Below are positions 1-11,469 of a stretch of 64,000 nt of DNA, piece by piece; the first letter of the stretch is position 1; the number at the start of each line of letters is the position of its first letter. The stretch is taken from IMG/VR virus record IMGVR_UViG_3300037346_000419, positions 1 to 64,000 of that record. One strand, written 5' to 3'. A program made the position numbers and the translations under genes. Source of the DNA: a virus. A model generated the notes under the pieces. The model was not told the origin of the DNA. It did not search any database and saw only the letters and a program-made list of their open reading frames with translations.

Positions 1-3000
1 TTAAAAGATATAGAACCAGTTTATGCTCCTTACAGTAATGAACAAATACAAGCTTTTATTGATAGTAAGATACCTAATAGTAAAGTTAAAGAAGTTGTGT
101 TTCATGATACAGATGTAAAATTTGATAAATTTGAATCTAAAAGAGGAATATATTTTAATTTAAGTACAGATTATGGATTTTCCAATGCTATATATAAAAT
201 TCCAGCAATAATAAATTTAATTAATCCTATTATAGAAGATATGGATAGTTATGGTGGCGAAAATACTAATTTAAAATTTCCAGACAATGATGGTGTTATA
301 GGTACTGACCCTACCAAAAAGTTTTATGGAGAATATATTGTAAAAAATCCTTCCCAAATCACCATTCTAAACACTCCAGAAACAATAAAAGAATTTAAAA
401 AGTTTGTTGGTAAGCAAAGTAATCTAACTCTAGAACAATCTAAAAACATAGATGATTTAAAATCTATAGAAAAAAAGCAACCTCAAGTAAATGTCCAAGA
501 TGTATTAGGTGCTAGACCTTTAAATAAAAATATAGTTGTAACTGACAAACAAAAACAAAATACTGTAGCTTTTGTAAAAGAGTTACAAAAAGATTTAGGT
601 TTTAAACCTGAACTAAAAGATGTAATCACTCATTTAATAAAAACAGCAGGATTAGAAAAAACAGAAGATATGTATAATATGATTGTTGCAAAAATTGCAA
701 CAACTGGTATTGATGTGTCTGATAGTGAATCTGTTTACTCTGCTTTCTTTGGTGTTACTGAAGAGTTTATGAATGACACAGATAACTTTTTTACAGAAGA
801 AGTTATTAAAGAAGATAATAAAAAACAAGAAACTGCTTTACAAAAAAGACCTGTAACTTTACCTAATGATGTAGATTTTAATCCTGGAGAAGATAGAAGA
901 TTAATGGATAGTAGTTTAAGATTAGCTTTTAACAAACAAGATGCTGTTAGAATTTCTGATACACAGTGGGAAGTTAAAAGAAACTTAAAAGATTCAAATG
1001 AAGACCATTATGTAAAAAATGATTTTATATTAGATTCTGAATTTTTACATAGCATAGAAGAAGAATCTAAACAAAATCCTGAAGTTTTAAGAGCTGTTCA
1101 ATATGATGATACTGATGGCCCATTTAAAAGAGTTAGAGAAAATCAAACTTCAGTAAATTTAGAAATCAATTCAAGTGGAGAAGTTAAGAAAATTTCTATA
1201 CCTGTAAATAAAGGAGAAACTATTGTAACTTGGGGTCAAGCTAAAGAAGCTGCTAAAAAAGTTTTAACAGAACAAGAATATACTGCTTGGTTTAATCAAT
1301 ATGTACCTGTAGCTATAGTTTATCAAGGTAAAAAATCCACTTCTCTTGTAAAGATTAGTATGATGCATGATAAGCATTACTTTTCTGAAGAAGCAAACAA
1401 CTTAAATGAATCAGACCCAGCTTTATTAGAACAAGTAAGGATGGCAGCTATTATTGAAATTTCTGAATTTAGAAATAGATTAGCTGTTAATAAGAATTTA
1501 AATGTTAGATTATCTGCAAGAGAATTTGGACAAATTCATAAAAATCCAAGTACTGTTTCAGTTAATGAAGCTAATCCTCAAAGTCAATTAGCTGTTTTAA
1601 AAGATGTTGTAGGAGATAAATTAATATTTGAAACTTCAGATAAAGTTGAATTTGATAGTAGTAGTATTTTAAATTTAAAGCCAGGCATCTATACTAAAGT
1701 TAATGCTAAAGGAGAAGTAGTTCCTAGAAAAGGTGTTGTAGTTCATATAAATGAAATTATGGTAGATGAAAATGGTAATAAAAAGTATATGGCTTTTATT
1801 ACTTCTACTAATAATCCTTCTAATAATGAGAACTTACCAGAGCAGTTACATGACCATTTAAGTCATGCTGTGGTAGCATCTATCATATTAAACAATAAAA
1901 ACAACGTAGAGCTTCTGAAAAGCTTAGAAGAAAAATACAATTTGACTTTAACTCAAGCTCAAGAAATAGGTAAACAAATTCAAGCTGATAGTAATGTCAA
2001 TATTGAAGTGAATATTGGAGCTTATCTTGGTAAATTTATAAATTTAAGTACAAGTATAGCTGATTTAAGTGAAAACAATTTAAAGAAAGATGGCCAAAAG
2101 TATAAAATAGGTAGAGGTTTTATAATGGATGCTGGGCAAGGCAAATTTCAATTCCAAATTTATGGAGCAGAAAAAACTTCAGATTCTAAAATGGCTTTTA
2201 CTTTAGGAGGAGTAAGTCAATTCCCTACTACAACTTTAAAATACCTAGAAAGCTTTTTAGATAAAGAGACAGGAGCTTTAAGTAAAAACACATTCAATTA
2301 TAATTTAAAAGATGCAGCATCTCAAAAACCTATGAAATTAGTGGGTAAAGATGGTACTTTTAATAATCAAAAATCTGAAAGTTATTCTTCTATAATGAAG
2401 AATTTCTATAAAACAAGAATATTATCACATGAAATAACTACTATTGATGGTAATAAAAAATGGATAACTGATGTTCAACCAATTTTAAAACCTGAAATAA
2501 TAAATGCAAATAATGAAAAAGTAAATTTAAAAATATCTGAAAAAGAAATTACACAAGATGTTCTTGAAAATAATACAGATTTAGAAGTTGTTTACAAAGA
2601 GATGCTTGAACAAGGTATGTCTGAAAAAGCTGCTTTAGAACTTATTGAAACTTTGAAAGCTACAAATGAAAATTATGTTTCAAACAATAGTAATAAATTA
2701 GGGAGTAGATTACAAGTTACAGAAAAATCTAAAGGTGTATTAAAAGATTACAATACAAATAAAATTGAAGGTTTATCAGAGTTACAAGAAAAAGAAATTG
2801 TAGATTTCATTAAACATAACATTCCTGTTGCTATTGAAGATATTAATAATATTACTGCTAAAGAATTAAGAGATAGAATAGTAGAAAAGATTAATAGTAT
2901 AATTAAAGAAGAGATTGAGAAAAAAGAAAGTCAAATAAAAATATTAGAAACTCTACCCTCTGCAACTGTATTCTTAGAACAACAAAATGCAGTCTCAGAG

Positions 3001-6000
3001 AAATTAAAAGCTGTAGATAGTCAAATAGATAAAATGGCAAATTCTGTATTAGAAGAGTTTGGGGCCATATTTAATTTAGACTTAGCACAGGATATTGCAG
3101 AAAATCAAGAAAGCTTTTCAAAAAGCTCTTTGGAAAATGATTTAGTTTTATCTTTTAGTAAAGCTTTACTATTTTCTTTTTATGGTTTTCAGAAAAAAAC
3201 AAATTTTGGAACAACTGTGAAAAACAGTTTTGGTTTACCCACATATCATACTGCTAATGAAGTTAAAACACAACTTTTAGATAAGACAAGTGATATTCCA
3301 AATTCTTGGCCAGCTTTAATGGAAACTTTAAATAATAGCTATCAAATGGCTTATTTTGGACAAGCTAATAATAAGAACATAACAGAAAGAATACATTTGT
3401 ATAAAGACTTAATGGATAAGTTAGAAGCTTTTCCTCAAAATTTAAAGAATGAGATTCTTAGTAAGATGGTTACTAATAAAGTAAGTCTTATAAAAATATT
3501 ATTGAGTCCTGGAAAACAACTCCAAACTGATAGAAAACTGGAAACTTTTTCAAATGGAGAACCTAAATATGCAAGTTATAGTTCTACAATCATTGATGAA
3601 AATTCAAAAAGAGCTGATATAAAACTAAAAGAAAAAATAAAAAAGAATTTTTATGAAGTTTTTGGTGTATTAGATAAAGGACAAATTTCTTTAAATCAAG
3701 AGTACATGACTAATATTATTAGTCAATTAGATACTATCATTAAAAGTCAAGATACAAATCCTGATACTATAATTGATTTATTACATAAAATAGGTTTTAG
3801 TGATATAGAAAAGAACTCTATAAAGTATCTGTTAAACTTACAAGGAATACAAGTAAAGAATAAAACTATAAACATTTTTAGTGATACAAGTGGTTTATTA
3901 GGATTGCTTAGAAAAGAAATGCAGAAAACTTTAGAAGCATCAAAAACAGAAGGTTTCAGTTTAGATAAATCAAATAATCCTTATGAAGAAATAAACAATG
4001 TATTGAAATTTTTAGTAAGTATTGAAATCAATCTTAATAGAAACCTTTTAGGTAGTAGTATATATGTAGGAGACAAAACAGTTTCTACAACTATGCCAAC
4101 TTCTGAATTTTTTGATACTAATAAAAGATTAGCTAATCCAGAAGAAGTTGAAAAATTATTATCTTTACCTTTTCAATCAAGAAACTTCATATTAAAAGCT
4201 TTACTAACTGATGAAGTCTTTAGAGAAAACTTTAATAAGTTATCTTTCCCTTCTTTAGAAGCTTTAGCTGTACACAAAAAAGATTCTTTTGGTGACACTT
4301 CTTATGATAAAATTTCACCTACTGATTCTTTATTAGTTGCTTTAAACTTATATAGTAATACTAGATTTGAAGAATTACAAAATAGTAATTTAAGTGAAGA
4401 TTTTCCTAGTTTAGTATTTAGAATAGGAATGATGCCAAGTTTAACAATAGCTGATAAAGGTAGGACTTTATATCAAACTATACCTCTATTAAACTTTACT
4501 CAAAAAGAAGCTAATTTTGAAAATGATACTTTATCTTTATCTGAAGATGTTTTATCTTTCATGTCTCAACAAACTTTTGAAGCTGAGTTAGCTAATATTT
4601 TAGAAATACAAAAAAACAAAACTAATTACAAAAACTATAATGAAGCATCTCAAATGTTTTACTCTATTAATGATTTCAACATTATTAGTATTGAAATAAA
4701 TGGAAAAAATACAAACATACATGAGATATTACAAAATTTAACAGATGGTTATTTAAGTGAAGATATAAAAGAACAATTAATTGCAAAAGCAAAAGAAAAA
4801 ATTAATAATTATGTTGCTCATGAAACAGATACAAAAATAAAAAAAGATAGTTTTAATGTTGTAAATGGAGAAGTAGTTGAAGCTAAAATATACAACTCAG
4901 AGTCTGATAAACATTTAAGTAATATAAATACAAATTATGTTTCCAGTAAAGTTGGAGAAACTAACTATGATAAGTTAAGAGTTGTTATGGCAGAACACGC
5001 TGTTAATAATTTATTAAATCATTTTTCTACTACTCAGATATATTTAGGTAACTCTGCTTTTTATTCTAAAGTAAAAGTATCAAAAGATATTAAAAAACTT
5101 AATGATATAAGGTACTGGAAAAAGAATATGGAAAAAACAGCAGCTCTTATACAAAAAAGAACTGCAAAACTTATTGCTCCAGGAAATAAAATAGCTGACT
5201 CTGATAACATCAATAGTCAATACTCTACTGAGTTTACTCATATAGCAATAGAAGATGTAGAAAGTATGTCTTCTTTTATAAAAGAGTTAATTGAAAATCA
5301 ATATGGAGTATTAACTACAGAACAAAACTTAGCTTTAGAAGAAATTTCTAGATTAAGAGAAATACTAAATAGTACAGATAACAAAGAAACTATAAAATCT
5401 GTATTAGAGAAAATAAGTAATATAAAAGAAGAACACTTTAGTGAAGTTGCAGATTACTTTAATATAACAGGAACTGATGCTCAAGGTTATGTAACTTGGA
5501 AAGGTTATTTAGAAATGCTTGTAAGACAAAATTTAATTACTGAACAAGAAAGTGAAGATTACACAAAAAAGATAGAAGAAGGAGAATTAAGTGAAAAAGC
5601 TTTAGATAAATTAATGAAACTTAATATGCAGCCTGTTAAACCTGTATATAGTGCTAGTATAATTCAAGGTAATCAATTAGTACCTGTATATATCAAAATG
5701 TCTGAGTTTCCATTGTTTCCTCAATTAACTGCTGGTCTTAAAATTGACAAGATTAGAAAAGTGATGGAAACTATACAAGATGAAAAAAGTAATTCAAAAT
5801 TACATCCTGTAAGAGCTTCTTATCAATCTGCAAATAAAATTGGTTCTGTTGATACTCAATTAACAACAAAAGAATTATATGAATTTGATGGAAATTTAAA
5901 GAATTTAAAGAGTTTAGAAAGTAGTCTAAGTGTTTTACCTATGTCTGGTTACAGAATACAACAAGCTACTCCTAGTAAAGAAGATAAAGCATTTAAAAAA

Positions 6001-9000
6001 GGTAAAGATTCTTATATTACTATGGGGTCACAATTTTTTAAAGTTCTTTTAGGAAACTTTGTAAATAAAATTACAGATAACATATTTCCAAATGTATTTA
6101 GTACTGAGGTATTAGAACTATCAGGAGTAGAAGTAAAAGAAAATCTATCAGGTGAAGACTTAGATAAAATATATTTTAAAATGTATAATATGTTTTCTGA
6201 CTTACTTTCTTTACAATTAGAAACTGAATTAGGTTTAACTGATGTATCTTTTAATGATATGTCTATAGGAGAACAAAATGAAGCTATACAAAAAATAAGT
6301 AAGATATTAACAAAAGAAATAAATGAAAGAAATTATCCAAAGTACTTAAAAAATTCTATAGCTTTAATTGAAGAAAACAATAGAGCTTTTATGGAAGGTA
6401 CATTAATGTTTGATAATAACAGACATAAATTTGAATCTTTGTTACAATCTGTAATAGCAAATAAAATTATTAGTCATTCATTACCTGGAAATGCTCATAT
6501 CTCAGCTTCTTCTGAAGGCTTTGAAGCTATTAAGGATATGGATAGTTTAGATGAAGTAACTAAATCTAAAATAATTTGGGTTACTGAAATTGATGGAGAA
6601 TTAAAAGGAACTTTTGTAAAAGATAATAATGGTAAAGACCAAATTCACACTTCACAAGTTTTACTTAAAGCTCATTGGAAATATACAGATGAAAATGGAG
6701 TACTCAAATATGTAGATTTAACAGATGAAAAATATTATACTTTAAATAAAGAGACAGGTAGAAAAATGTTAAATTTAGATATGATTGATAAGGAATTGTT
6801 GGCTATGTTCTCTTTTAGAATACCAACATCTTCTCACCAATCAGGAGCTTTATTAGAAGTAGTAGGATTTTTACCTTCTGATTGTCAAGATTTACTTATA
6901 GTTCCTAAAGAACACACAGTTCAATTAGGAGAAGATTATGATGTGGATAAAAGAAACATTTACAAATTAAATTATTATGTAGATAATGAAGGTAATATTA
7001 AAAAATTAACAAAAGAATACAAAGATGAAGTTTTAAATTCTGAAGAATTATTAACTTGGAAAGAAAAACATGACATATTGTATAGTGAATTAGAAGGATA
7101 TTTAAATGAAGTTAGATTAGGAAAAGATTCTGAAGATTTTAAATCTTATGTTAAAAGTATTAATCACAATATAAAAGAAATGATTTTAACAAAAACTTTT
7201 ATACTATATGATATTTTTAAAAATAAAAAAGATAATAACTCTTTAGAAGAATTTATAGATTCTGTATTTTCAGATAAAATTTTACAAAAAGAATTAGCAG
7301 ACACAAATTCTTTAATTAAAGATTATAAAAATGAACAAGAAGGTGTTAATGAAATTAAAAATTTAATAAGAGATTTGTACACAGCTTTTAATTATGAAAG
7401 AAGTAGAATAGAAGGTGTATCTGAAAAATTTAAAAAGAATTTAGAGGAGAAATTTCAAATCAAACTTTTAGAAAATGCCTTGATTGATTTATATACTTCT
7501 GTTTATTCTACAACGAATTTAGATGTACAAAGAAAAATATTTAAGCCTTTAACTACTGAAGTAGTTGATACTACTGCAAACTTGATTTTTGATAAAGTTT
7601 CTAAAAATAATAATAATGAAAACTTTAGTATGTTTTCAGAGAGTTATCAAAGAGAGTTATTAAAAAATGGAGCTGATGGTCAAATAGCTATTGGAGAGTC
7701 TTCTTTAGCAGTTGTATTTGAAGCCCAACTTCAAAGAAATGAAAACACAATTAAATTAACTGATTTAGAATACAATCAAGAAGGTGTTTTAGTAGATGTA
7801 CCATTTGCAGAAGTAATTGGAACACTTCAAAATAGTAATGATATTGGAAAACATTTAAAAACTATAGATGGTAAAAGAAATGTTAGTGATATTCATGGAG
7901 AAAATCAAAATAACAACACTGATGCAGTAAATAAAGGAAACATGAGTAAGAGAAATGAAAATACTGTTACTCTTAGGGTGTATAACTTTATGGCTCATTT
8001 ACGTTTTGATTTAACACCAGATAGAATTAACACAGGAATAGAAGTAGTTTATGATAAACAAGATGATAATGTAAGCATAGGTAAAGAAGTTAAAGTTACT
8101 TATAATAAAAACTCTGTTAATGCGATTATTTCTAGTCAAAATGAAGATGGTACTTATAATGCTATTATAAATGAACAATTAAGTGTTCCTTCTTTGATGA
8201 TAAGTCAACCAGTTATAAAAGATTATGTTAGATTGATGACTAGTTATAATTCTATAACTGCTAAATATTCTGCTGAAAAACAACAACAAATAATAACTGA
8301 TTTATCTAAAATATATGGTTTTAAAATTGTTAGAAAAGAAGATGGAACAATAGATACTGCTAAGTTTGTTGATGCCTTAACTTATAATGAAGAATCTACA
8401 AATTTAACAGGTAGTCATATGTGGGACACATTAGATAAAAACCAAGCTTTAAAATTCCCTAATTCTCAAGCTACAATTTTACAAAAATTTATTAGAATTG
8501 AAAATAAAGCTTTAGAAATGGCTAGAGTTAGAAAATTGATTAACTTTAGTTCTTCTAAGATGGGTATATCTTATTTTGAAGTATTAGATAAGATAAAAGA
8601 ATTAACTAGATTAGGAAGAAATCATTTATCTCAAATTGAAAATAAAAATGAAATAACAAATCATTCTAAGTTAATTGGAGAAGTAAGTAAAGAACAATTG
8701 CCAGGTTACAAAAAAATAGGCGAATTATATTGGAAACCTACAACTATTGAAGGTACAATGTTAATCAATGCATTATTTGCAACAGAAAAATTATTACCTG
8801 CTTTCTTTCCTTATGAATCTGGAACAATATTTACTATCATAAGTCAAATTACAAATAATGAACAATTACAAGAACCAAAATTAAACTTAAAAGATAATTA
8901 TAAAATTATGACTGAGTTTGTAAATTTTATAAATTCTGATATTGGTGTATTTGAAAATGATATTGAAAATGAAAGAGAAAGATTAATGTATGAAAATAAA

Positions 9001-11442
9001 TCTACAGGTAATGTTCCATTAGGAAGAATTATAAAAGATTTAAAAGCTAATAATCATCCTATTGTATCTACAGATTTCTTTAAAGATTTAGAAATTGAGT
9101 ATGATGTAACTACAGGTATTACAACTATAAAAAGTCCTTCTGTAGAAGAAACCATATTTGACTCTTCAAACAAGTATGATACTTTTTTAAGATTATTTCA
9201 AGATGACACTACAAACTTAGGAGAGTATAATGGTGAAGTATTAACACCTTTCAAGTTAGCTCAAGATTTAGTTTCTTATGCATATTTATCAGATGATAAA
9301 AATGGAGTGTTTGGTTTTAAAAACTTTATACCTGTAGAGTATCTTAAAGAAATAGGAACTACTAAAAAATATAGAGATTTATTAGATAACATAAAAAATC
9401 AATATGATACAGATGAATTAGTTAAAATAGTAGATAATTTTGTTACTCAATATTTTCAACATAATCCAAATAAAGCTTTTGTAATTGAAGCAAAAGAATT
9501 AACAGAATCTACAGAAGATAAAAAAATAATTCCTCAATTTGTATCAGTTAGAAATACTAAAAAAGCAGATGGCTTACATCAATGGGATTTACATAAATAC
9601 AACTACATTGCAAAAAAGTATGAGCAAATTAGTGTGTTAGGAGATTCAAAATCTACAAGAGAATATAACAAAAAAGTGTTTAGTAAAACTTCTTTAATAG
9701 CAAATAACAATGTTAAAAAAGTTACAAGAGAAGTTATAATGTTAAATGGTAATAAGTATATTCAAGTAAATGGTAAAAACACTTTAGTATCAAATATAGA
9801 TAAAAATCTAACTGAAATGGGTATGCAAGAATTTGTTAATTTAGTGAAAACTTCTAAACAAATTTCTGAAGCTAATAGTATTTTATTAGCAGAATACATG
9901 GAATATATTGATAAAGATACAAAAATAGTTTGGGAAGTTCCAAGTGAAAATAGAAATGCTGAGTATAATCATACAACAAATACTATTTCTATGCATCCAT
10001 CTATTTATTCAAATATATTAGCAAGTAATAATAATAATGCTGAAGAAGCTACTCAAACTTTGCATAATATTTTCTTAGAAGAAGTATTACATTCTCTTAC
10101 AGTTGGAAACTTAAAAGAACATATTGAAGTTGATGCTAATAATCAATTTTTAAAATATAAGACTGCTAATCCTCCTATATATGTAACAATGCTTGTAGAT
10201 ATGTTTAATCAAGCTAGAGAAGCTCTTCCTTATGATGAAAACAATGATTATGATACTTACTATTCAAAAAATATATTTGAGTTCATAGCAGGTATGTATA
10301 TAGCTCCTGATTATGTTGAAAAGCTAGAAAAAGCAAATAAAGGCTTCATAGAAAGATTTGCTAGGATGTTGAAAAATATGTTTACTCATTTGTGGAATAA
10401 GTCAGAAAGAGTTTTAGAAAAAAGTTATAAAGATTATTTTCATAGTGCAGTAAAAAGCTTAGTAACAAAAACAGATATGATTTCAGAGATTACACCAGAA
10501 AAAGAGCAAAAAGAAAAACTTAGTGTTTTAGATATAAAAAATGATGATGTAAAAGTTGATGAAGATATAAAAAGAAAAACTTTAATTCAACAAACTGAAC
10601 AACCTAAAAACATAGAAAATATTTATCCACAATTGGGAAATAAAACAGAGTCTGGTAATGTAATTCTTAAATCTGTATATCAACAAGAAGGTGTAACTTA
10701 TGCTAAATCTATTGGTGGTGTGTTTAGTATGAGAGTTAATAATTCTGAAAAACACTTCGGTAATCCTTTTAGTCCTGTACCTGCTGAAATAGCTAAAGGT
10801 CTAATAGCTGTTAAATCTACTAAAGAGGCAGTTGAGAAGTATATTGATTGGGTTTTAGATAAAGGCGGAAATAATTTAACTAAAGTTCAAATTACAACAA
10901 TAGCTAAAAATTTAATAGATAATAATTCTATAAAAGAAGTACTGTATACATTTAAAAACAGAATTGAATATAATGGAAAGCTAACTGGTTATTACTCTTC
11001 TTTAAAAAGTACTAAAGGTAATATTCCTAACTATTTATCAGATAATATTTATTTAACAAAACAAGATATACTTGATATAGAAAATGAATTAATAAATATA
11101 GGCGGAGAATCTGTTGTAGATACTGCTGTTAGTGGTTTTGATAATACCCAAGAACTAGACGATGATGCACAATATGGTAAATTGGGTGCTTTAGAAGAAC
11201 ATTATAAAAGAGCAGATTGGATTAGAGAACAACTTAAATCAGGAGCTTTAAAAGGTAAATCTATTGTTTATTATAAAGAGCTTCAAGAACCTTCTCACGC
11301 AACTGCTTTAGACTATTTAATTAATAAGTATGATTGGAATAAAGAAGCACAAAACAACTCTCAAAGTGAAAAAAACACTTTATTAACCAAAGAAATCACT
11401 CAAGAAGATATTGATAACTTACCAGAGACAGACTGTAAATAA
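1..11442 (+). CDS. Giant virion RNA polymerase-like polyprotein, 5' partial
   Basis: The frame is open from base 1, so the real start is left of the window; 3,813 codons are visible. Two double-psi-barrel signatures of single-chain crAss-like phage RNA polymerases are seen: SANKIG (Lys codon 1946, base 5836) and the metal-binding DYDVD (codons 2312-2316, base 6934), preceded by FRIPTSSHQSG. A TDAQGY...KPVY stretch before the first barrel also fits the family. Codons 1-75 resemble phage ADP-ribosyltransferase domains (FHDTDVKFDKF then RGIYF). Near codon 3360 EEVLHSLT looks like a zincin helix lacking the first His. The last 230 codons look like DUF4326 (HFGNPF at 3585, PSHATALDYL near 3765). 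Family members are packaged in the virion and transcribe early genes after injection (established for phi14:2). The length and added domains are unusual; the outer domains are inferred. Confidence 0.85.
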   Translation, partial: LKDIEPVYAPYSNEQIQAFIDSKIPNSKVKEVVFHDTDVKFDKFESKRGIYFNLSTDYGFSNAIYKIPAIINLINPIIEDMDSYGGENTNLKFPDNDGVIGTDPTKKFYGEYIVKNPSQITILNTPETIKEFKKFVGKQSNLTLEQSKNIDDLKSIEKKQPQVNVQDVLGARPLNKNIVVTDKQKQNTVAFVKELQKDLGFKPELKDVITHLIKTAGLEKTEDMYNMIVAKIATTGIDVSDSESVYSAFFGVTEEFMNDTDNFFTEEVIKEDNKKQETALQKRPVTLPNDVDFNPGEDRRLMDSSLRLAFNKQDAVRISDTQWEVKRNLKDSNEDHYVKNDFILDSEFLHSIEEESKQNPEVLRAVQYDDTDGPFKRVRENQTSVNLEINSSGEVKKISIPVNKGETIVTWGQAKEAAKKVLTEQEYTAWFNQYVPVAIVYQGKKSTSLVKISMMHDKHYFSEEANNLNESDPALLEQVRMAAIIEISEFRNRLAVNKNLNVRLSAREFGQIHKNPSTVSVNEANPQSQLAVLKDVVGDKLIFETSDKVEFDSSSILNLKPGIYTKVNAKGEVVPRKGVVVHINEIMVDENGNKKYMAFITSTNNPSNNENLPEQLHDHLSHAVVASIILNNKNNVELLKSLEEKYNLTLTQAQEIGKQIQADSNVNIEVNIGAYLGKFINLSTSIADLSENNLKKDGQKYKIGRGFIMDAGQGKFQFQIYGAEKTSDSKMAFTLGGVSQFPTTTLKYLESFLDKETGALSKNTFNYNLKDAASQKPMKLVGKDGTFNNQKSESYSSIMKNFYKTRILSHEITTIDGNKKWITDVQPILKPEIINANNEKVNLKISEKEITQDVLENNTDLEVVYKEMLEQGMSEKAALELIETLKATNENYVSNNSNKLGSRLQVTEKSKGVLKDYNTNKIEGLSELQEKEIVDFIKHNIPVAIEDINNITAKELRDRIVEKINSIIKEEIEKKESQIKILETLPSATVFLEQQNAVSEKLKAVDSQIDKMANSVLEEFGAIFNLDLAQDIAENQESFSKSSLENDLVLSFSKALLFSFYGFQKKTNFGTTVKNSFGLPTYHTANEVKTQLLDKTSDIPNSWPALMETLNNSYQMAYFGQANNKNITERIHLYKDLMDKLEAFPQNLKNEILSKMVTNKVSLIKILLSPGKQLQTDRKLETFSNGEPKYASYSSTIIDENSKRADIKLKEKIKKNFYEVFGVLDKGQISLNQEYMTNIISQLDTIIKSQDTNPDTIIDLLHKIGFSDIEKNSIKYLLNLQGIQVKNKTINIFSDTSGLLGLLRKEMQKTLEASKTEGFSLDKSNNPYEEINNVLKFLVSIEINLNRNLLGSSIYVGDKTVSTTMPTSEFFDTNKRLANPEEVEKLLSLPFQSRNFILKALLTDEVFRENFNKLSFPSLEALAVHKKDSFGDTSYDKISPTDSLLVALNLYSNTRFEELQNSNLSEDFPSLVFRIGMMPSLTIADKGRTLYQTIPLLNFTQKEANFENDTLSLSEDVLSFMSQQTFEAELANILEIQKNKTNYKNYNEASQMFYSINDFNIISIEINGKNTNIHEILQNLTDGYLSEDIKEQLIAKAKEKINNYVAHETDTKIKKDSFNVVNGEVVEAKIYNSESDKHLSNINTNYVSSKVGETNYDKLRVVMAEHAVNNLLNHFSTTQIYLGNSAFYSKVKVSKDIKKLNDIRYWKKNMEKTAALIQKRTAKLIAPGNKIADSDNINSQYSTEFTHIAIEDVESMSSFIKELIENQYGVLTTEQNLALEEISRLREILNSTDNKETIKSVLEKISNIKEEHFSEVADYFNITGTDAQGYVTWKGYLEMLVRQNLITEQESEDYTKKIEEGELSEKALDKLMKLNMQPVKPVYSASIIQGNQLVPVYIKMSEFPLFPQLTAGLKIDKIRKVMETIQDEKSNSKLHPVRASYQSANKIGSVDTQLTTKELYEFDGNLKNLKSLESSLSVLPMSGYRIQQATPSKEDKAFKKGKDSYITMGSQFFKVLLGNFVNKITDNIFPNVFSTEVLELSGVEVKENLSGEDLDKIYFKMYNMFSDLLSLQLETELGLTDVSFNDMSIGEQNEAIQKISKILTKEINERNYPKYLKNSIALIEENNRAFMEGTLMFDNNRHKFESLLQSVIANKIISHSLPGNAHISASSEGFEAIKDMDSLDEVTKSKIIWVTEIDGELKGTFVKDNNGKDQIHTSQVLLKAHWKYTDENGVLKYVDLTDEKYYTLNKETGRKMLNLDMIDKELLAMFSFRIPTSSHQSGALLEVVGFLPSDCQDLLIVPKEHTVQLGEDYDVDKRNIYKLNYYVDNEGNIKKLTKEYKDEVLNSEELLTWKEKHDILYSELEGYLNEVRLGKDSEDFKSYVKSINHNIKEMILTKTFILYDIFKNKKDNNSLEEFIDSVFSDKILQKELADTNSLIKDYKNEQEGVNEIKNLIRDLYTAFNYERSRIEGVSEKFKKNLEEKFQIKLLENALIDLYTSVYSTTNLDVQRKIFKPLTTEVVDTTANLIFDKVSKNNNNENFSMFSESYQRELLKNGADGQIAIGESSLAVVFEAQLQRNENTIKLTDLEYNQEGVLVDVPFAEVIGTLQNSNDIGKHLKTIDGKRNVSDIHGENQNNNTDAVNKGNMSKRNENTVTLRVYNFMAHLRFDLTPDRINTGIEVVYDKQDDNVSIGKEVKVTYNKNSVNAIISSQNEDGTYNAIINEQLSVPSLMISQPVIKDYVRLMTSYNSITAKYSAEKQQQIITDLSKIYGFKIVRKEDGTIDTAKFVDALTYNEESTNLTGSHMWDTLDKNQALKFPNSQATILQKFIRIENKALEMARVRKLINFSSSKMGISYFEVLDKIKELTRLGRNHLSQIENKNEITNHSKLIGEVSKEQLPGYKKIGELYWKPTTIEGTMLINALFATEKLLPAFFPYESGTIFTIISQITNNEQLQEPKLNLKDNYKIMTEFVNFINSDIGVFENDIENERERLMYENKSTGNVPLGRIIKDLKANNHPIVSTDFFKDLEIEYDVTTGITTIKSPSVEETIFDSSNKYDTFLRLFQDDTTNLGEYNGEVLTPFKLAQDLVSYAYLSDDKNGVFGFKNFIPVEYLKEIGTTKKYRDLLDNIKNQYDTDELVKIVDNFVTQYFQHNPNKAFVIEAKELTESTEDKKIIPQFVSVRNTKKADGLHQWDLHKYNYIAKKYEQISVLGDSKSTREYNKKVFSKTSLIANNNVKKVTREVIMLNGNKYIQVNGKNTLVSNIDKNLTEMGMQEFVNLVKTSKQISEANSILLAEYMEYIDKDTKIVWEVPSENRNAEYNHTTNTISMHPSIYSNILASNNNNAEEATQTLHNIFLEEVLHSLTVGNLKEHIEVDANNQFLKYKTANPPIYVTMLVDMFNQAREALPYDENNDYDTYYSKNIFEFIAGMYIAPDYVEKLEKANKGFIERFARMLKNMFTHLWNKSERVLEKSYKDYFHSAVKSLVTKTDMISEITPEKEQKEKLSVLDIKNDDVKVDEDIKRKTLIQQTEQPKNIENIYPQLGNKTESGNVILKSVYQQEGVTYAKSIGGVFSMRVNNSEKHFGNPFSPVPAEIAKGLIAVKSTKEAVEKYIDWVLDKGGNNLTKVQITTIAKNLIDNNSIKEVLYTFKNRIEYNGKLTGYYSSLKSTKGNIPNYLSDNIYLTKQDILDIENELINIGGESVVDTAVSGFDNTQELDDDAQYGKLGALEEHYKRADWIREQLKSGALKGKSIVYYKELQEPSHATALDYLINKYDWNKEAQNNSQSEKNTLLTKEITQEDIDNLPETDCK
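5405..5533 (+). repeat. Donor copy of a 129-bp exact duplication
   Basis: This segment of the RNA polymerase gene is identical, base for base, to the reverse complement of 22900-23028. It encodes a stretch that includes TDAQGYVTWKGYLEMLVRQN, which looks native to crAss-like RNA polymerases, so this is taken to be the source copy. Confidence 0.95.
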
Positions 11443-11449
11443 TTTGTAC

Positions 11450-11457
11450 TACCTTTG
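11450..11457 (+). promoter_or_regulatory. Bacteroidota-type -7 promoter element
   Basis: TACCTTTG matches the TAnnTTTG -7 box. It lies 12 bases before the ATG of the 1,538-residue protein gene, just after the stop of the RNA polymerase gene. I see no TTTG at the -33 position. Confidence 0.5.
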
Positions 11458-11469
11458 TAAAAGAATAAA

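Noticed and set aside
97-99. GTG as start of the giant RNA polymerase gene
   Set aside because: The frame is open back to base 1 with sequence that fits the ART-like domain, so the gene begins left of the window.
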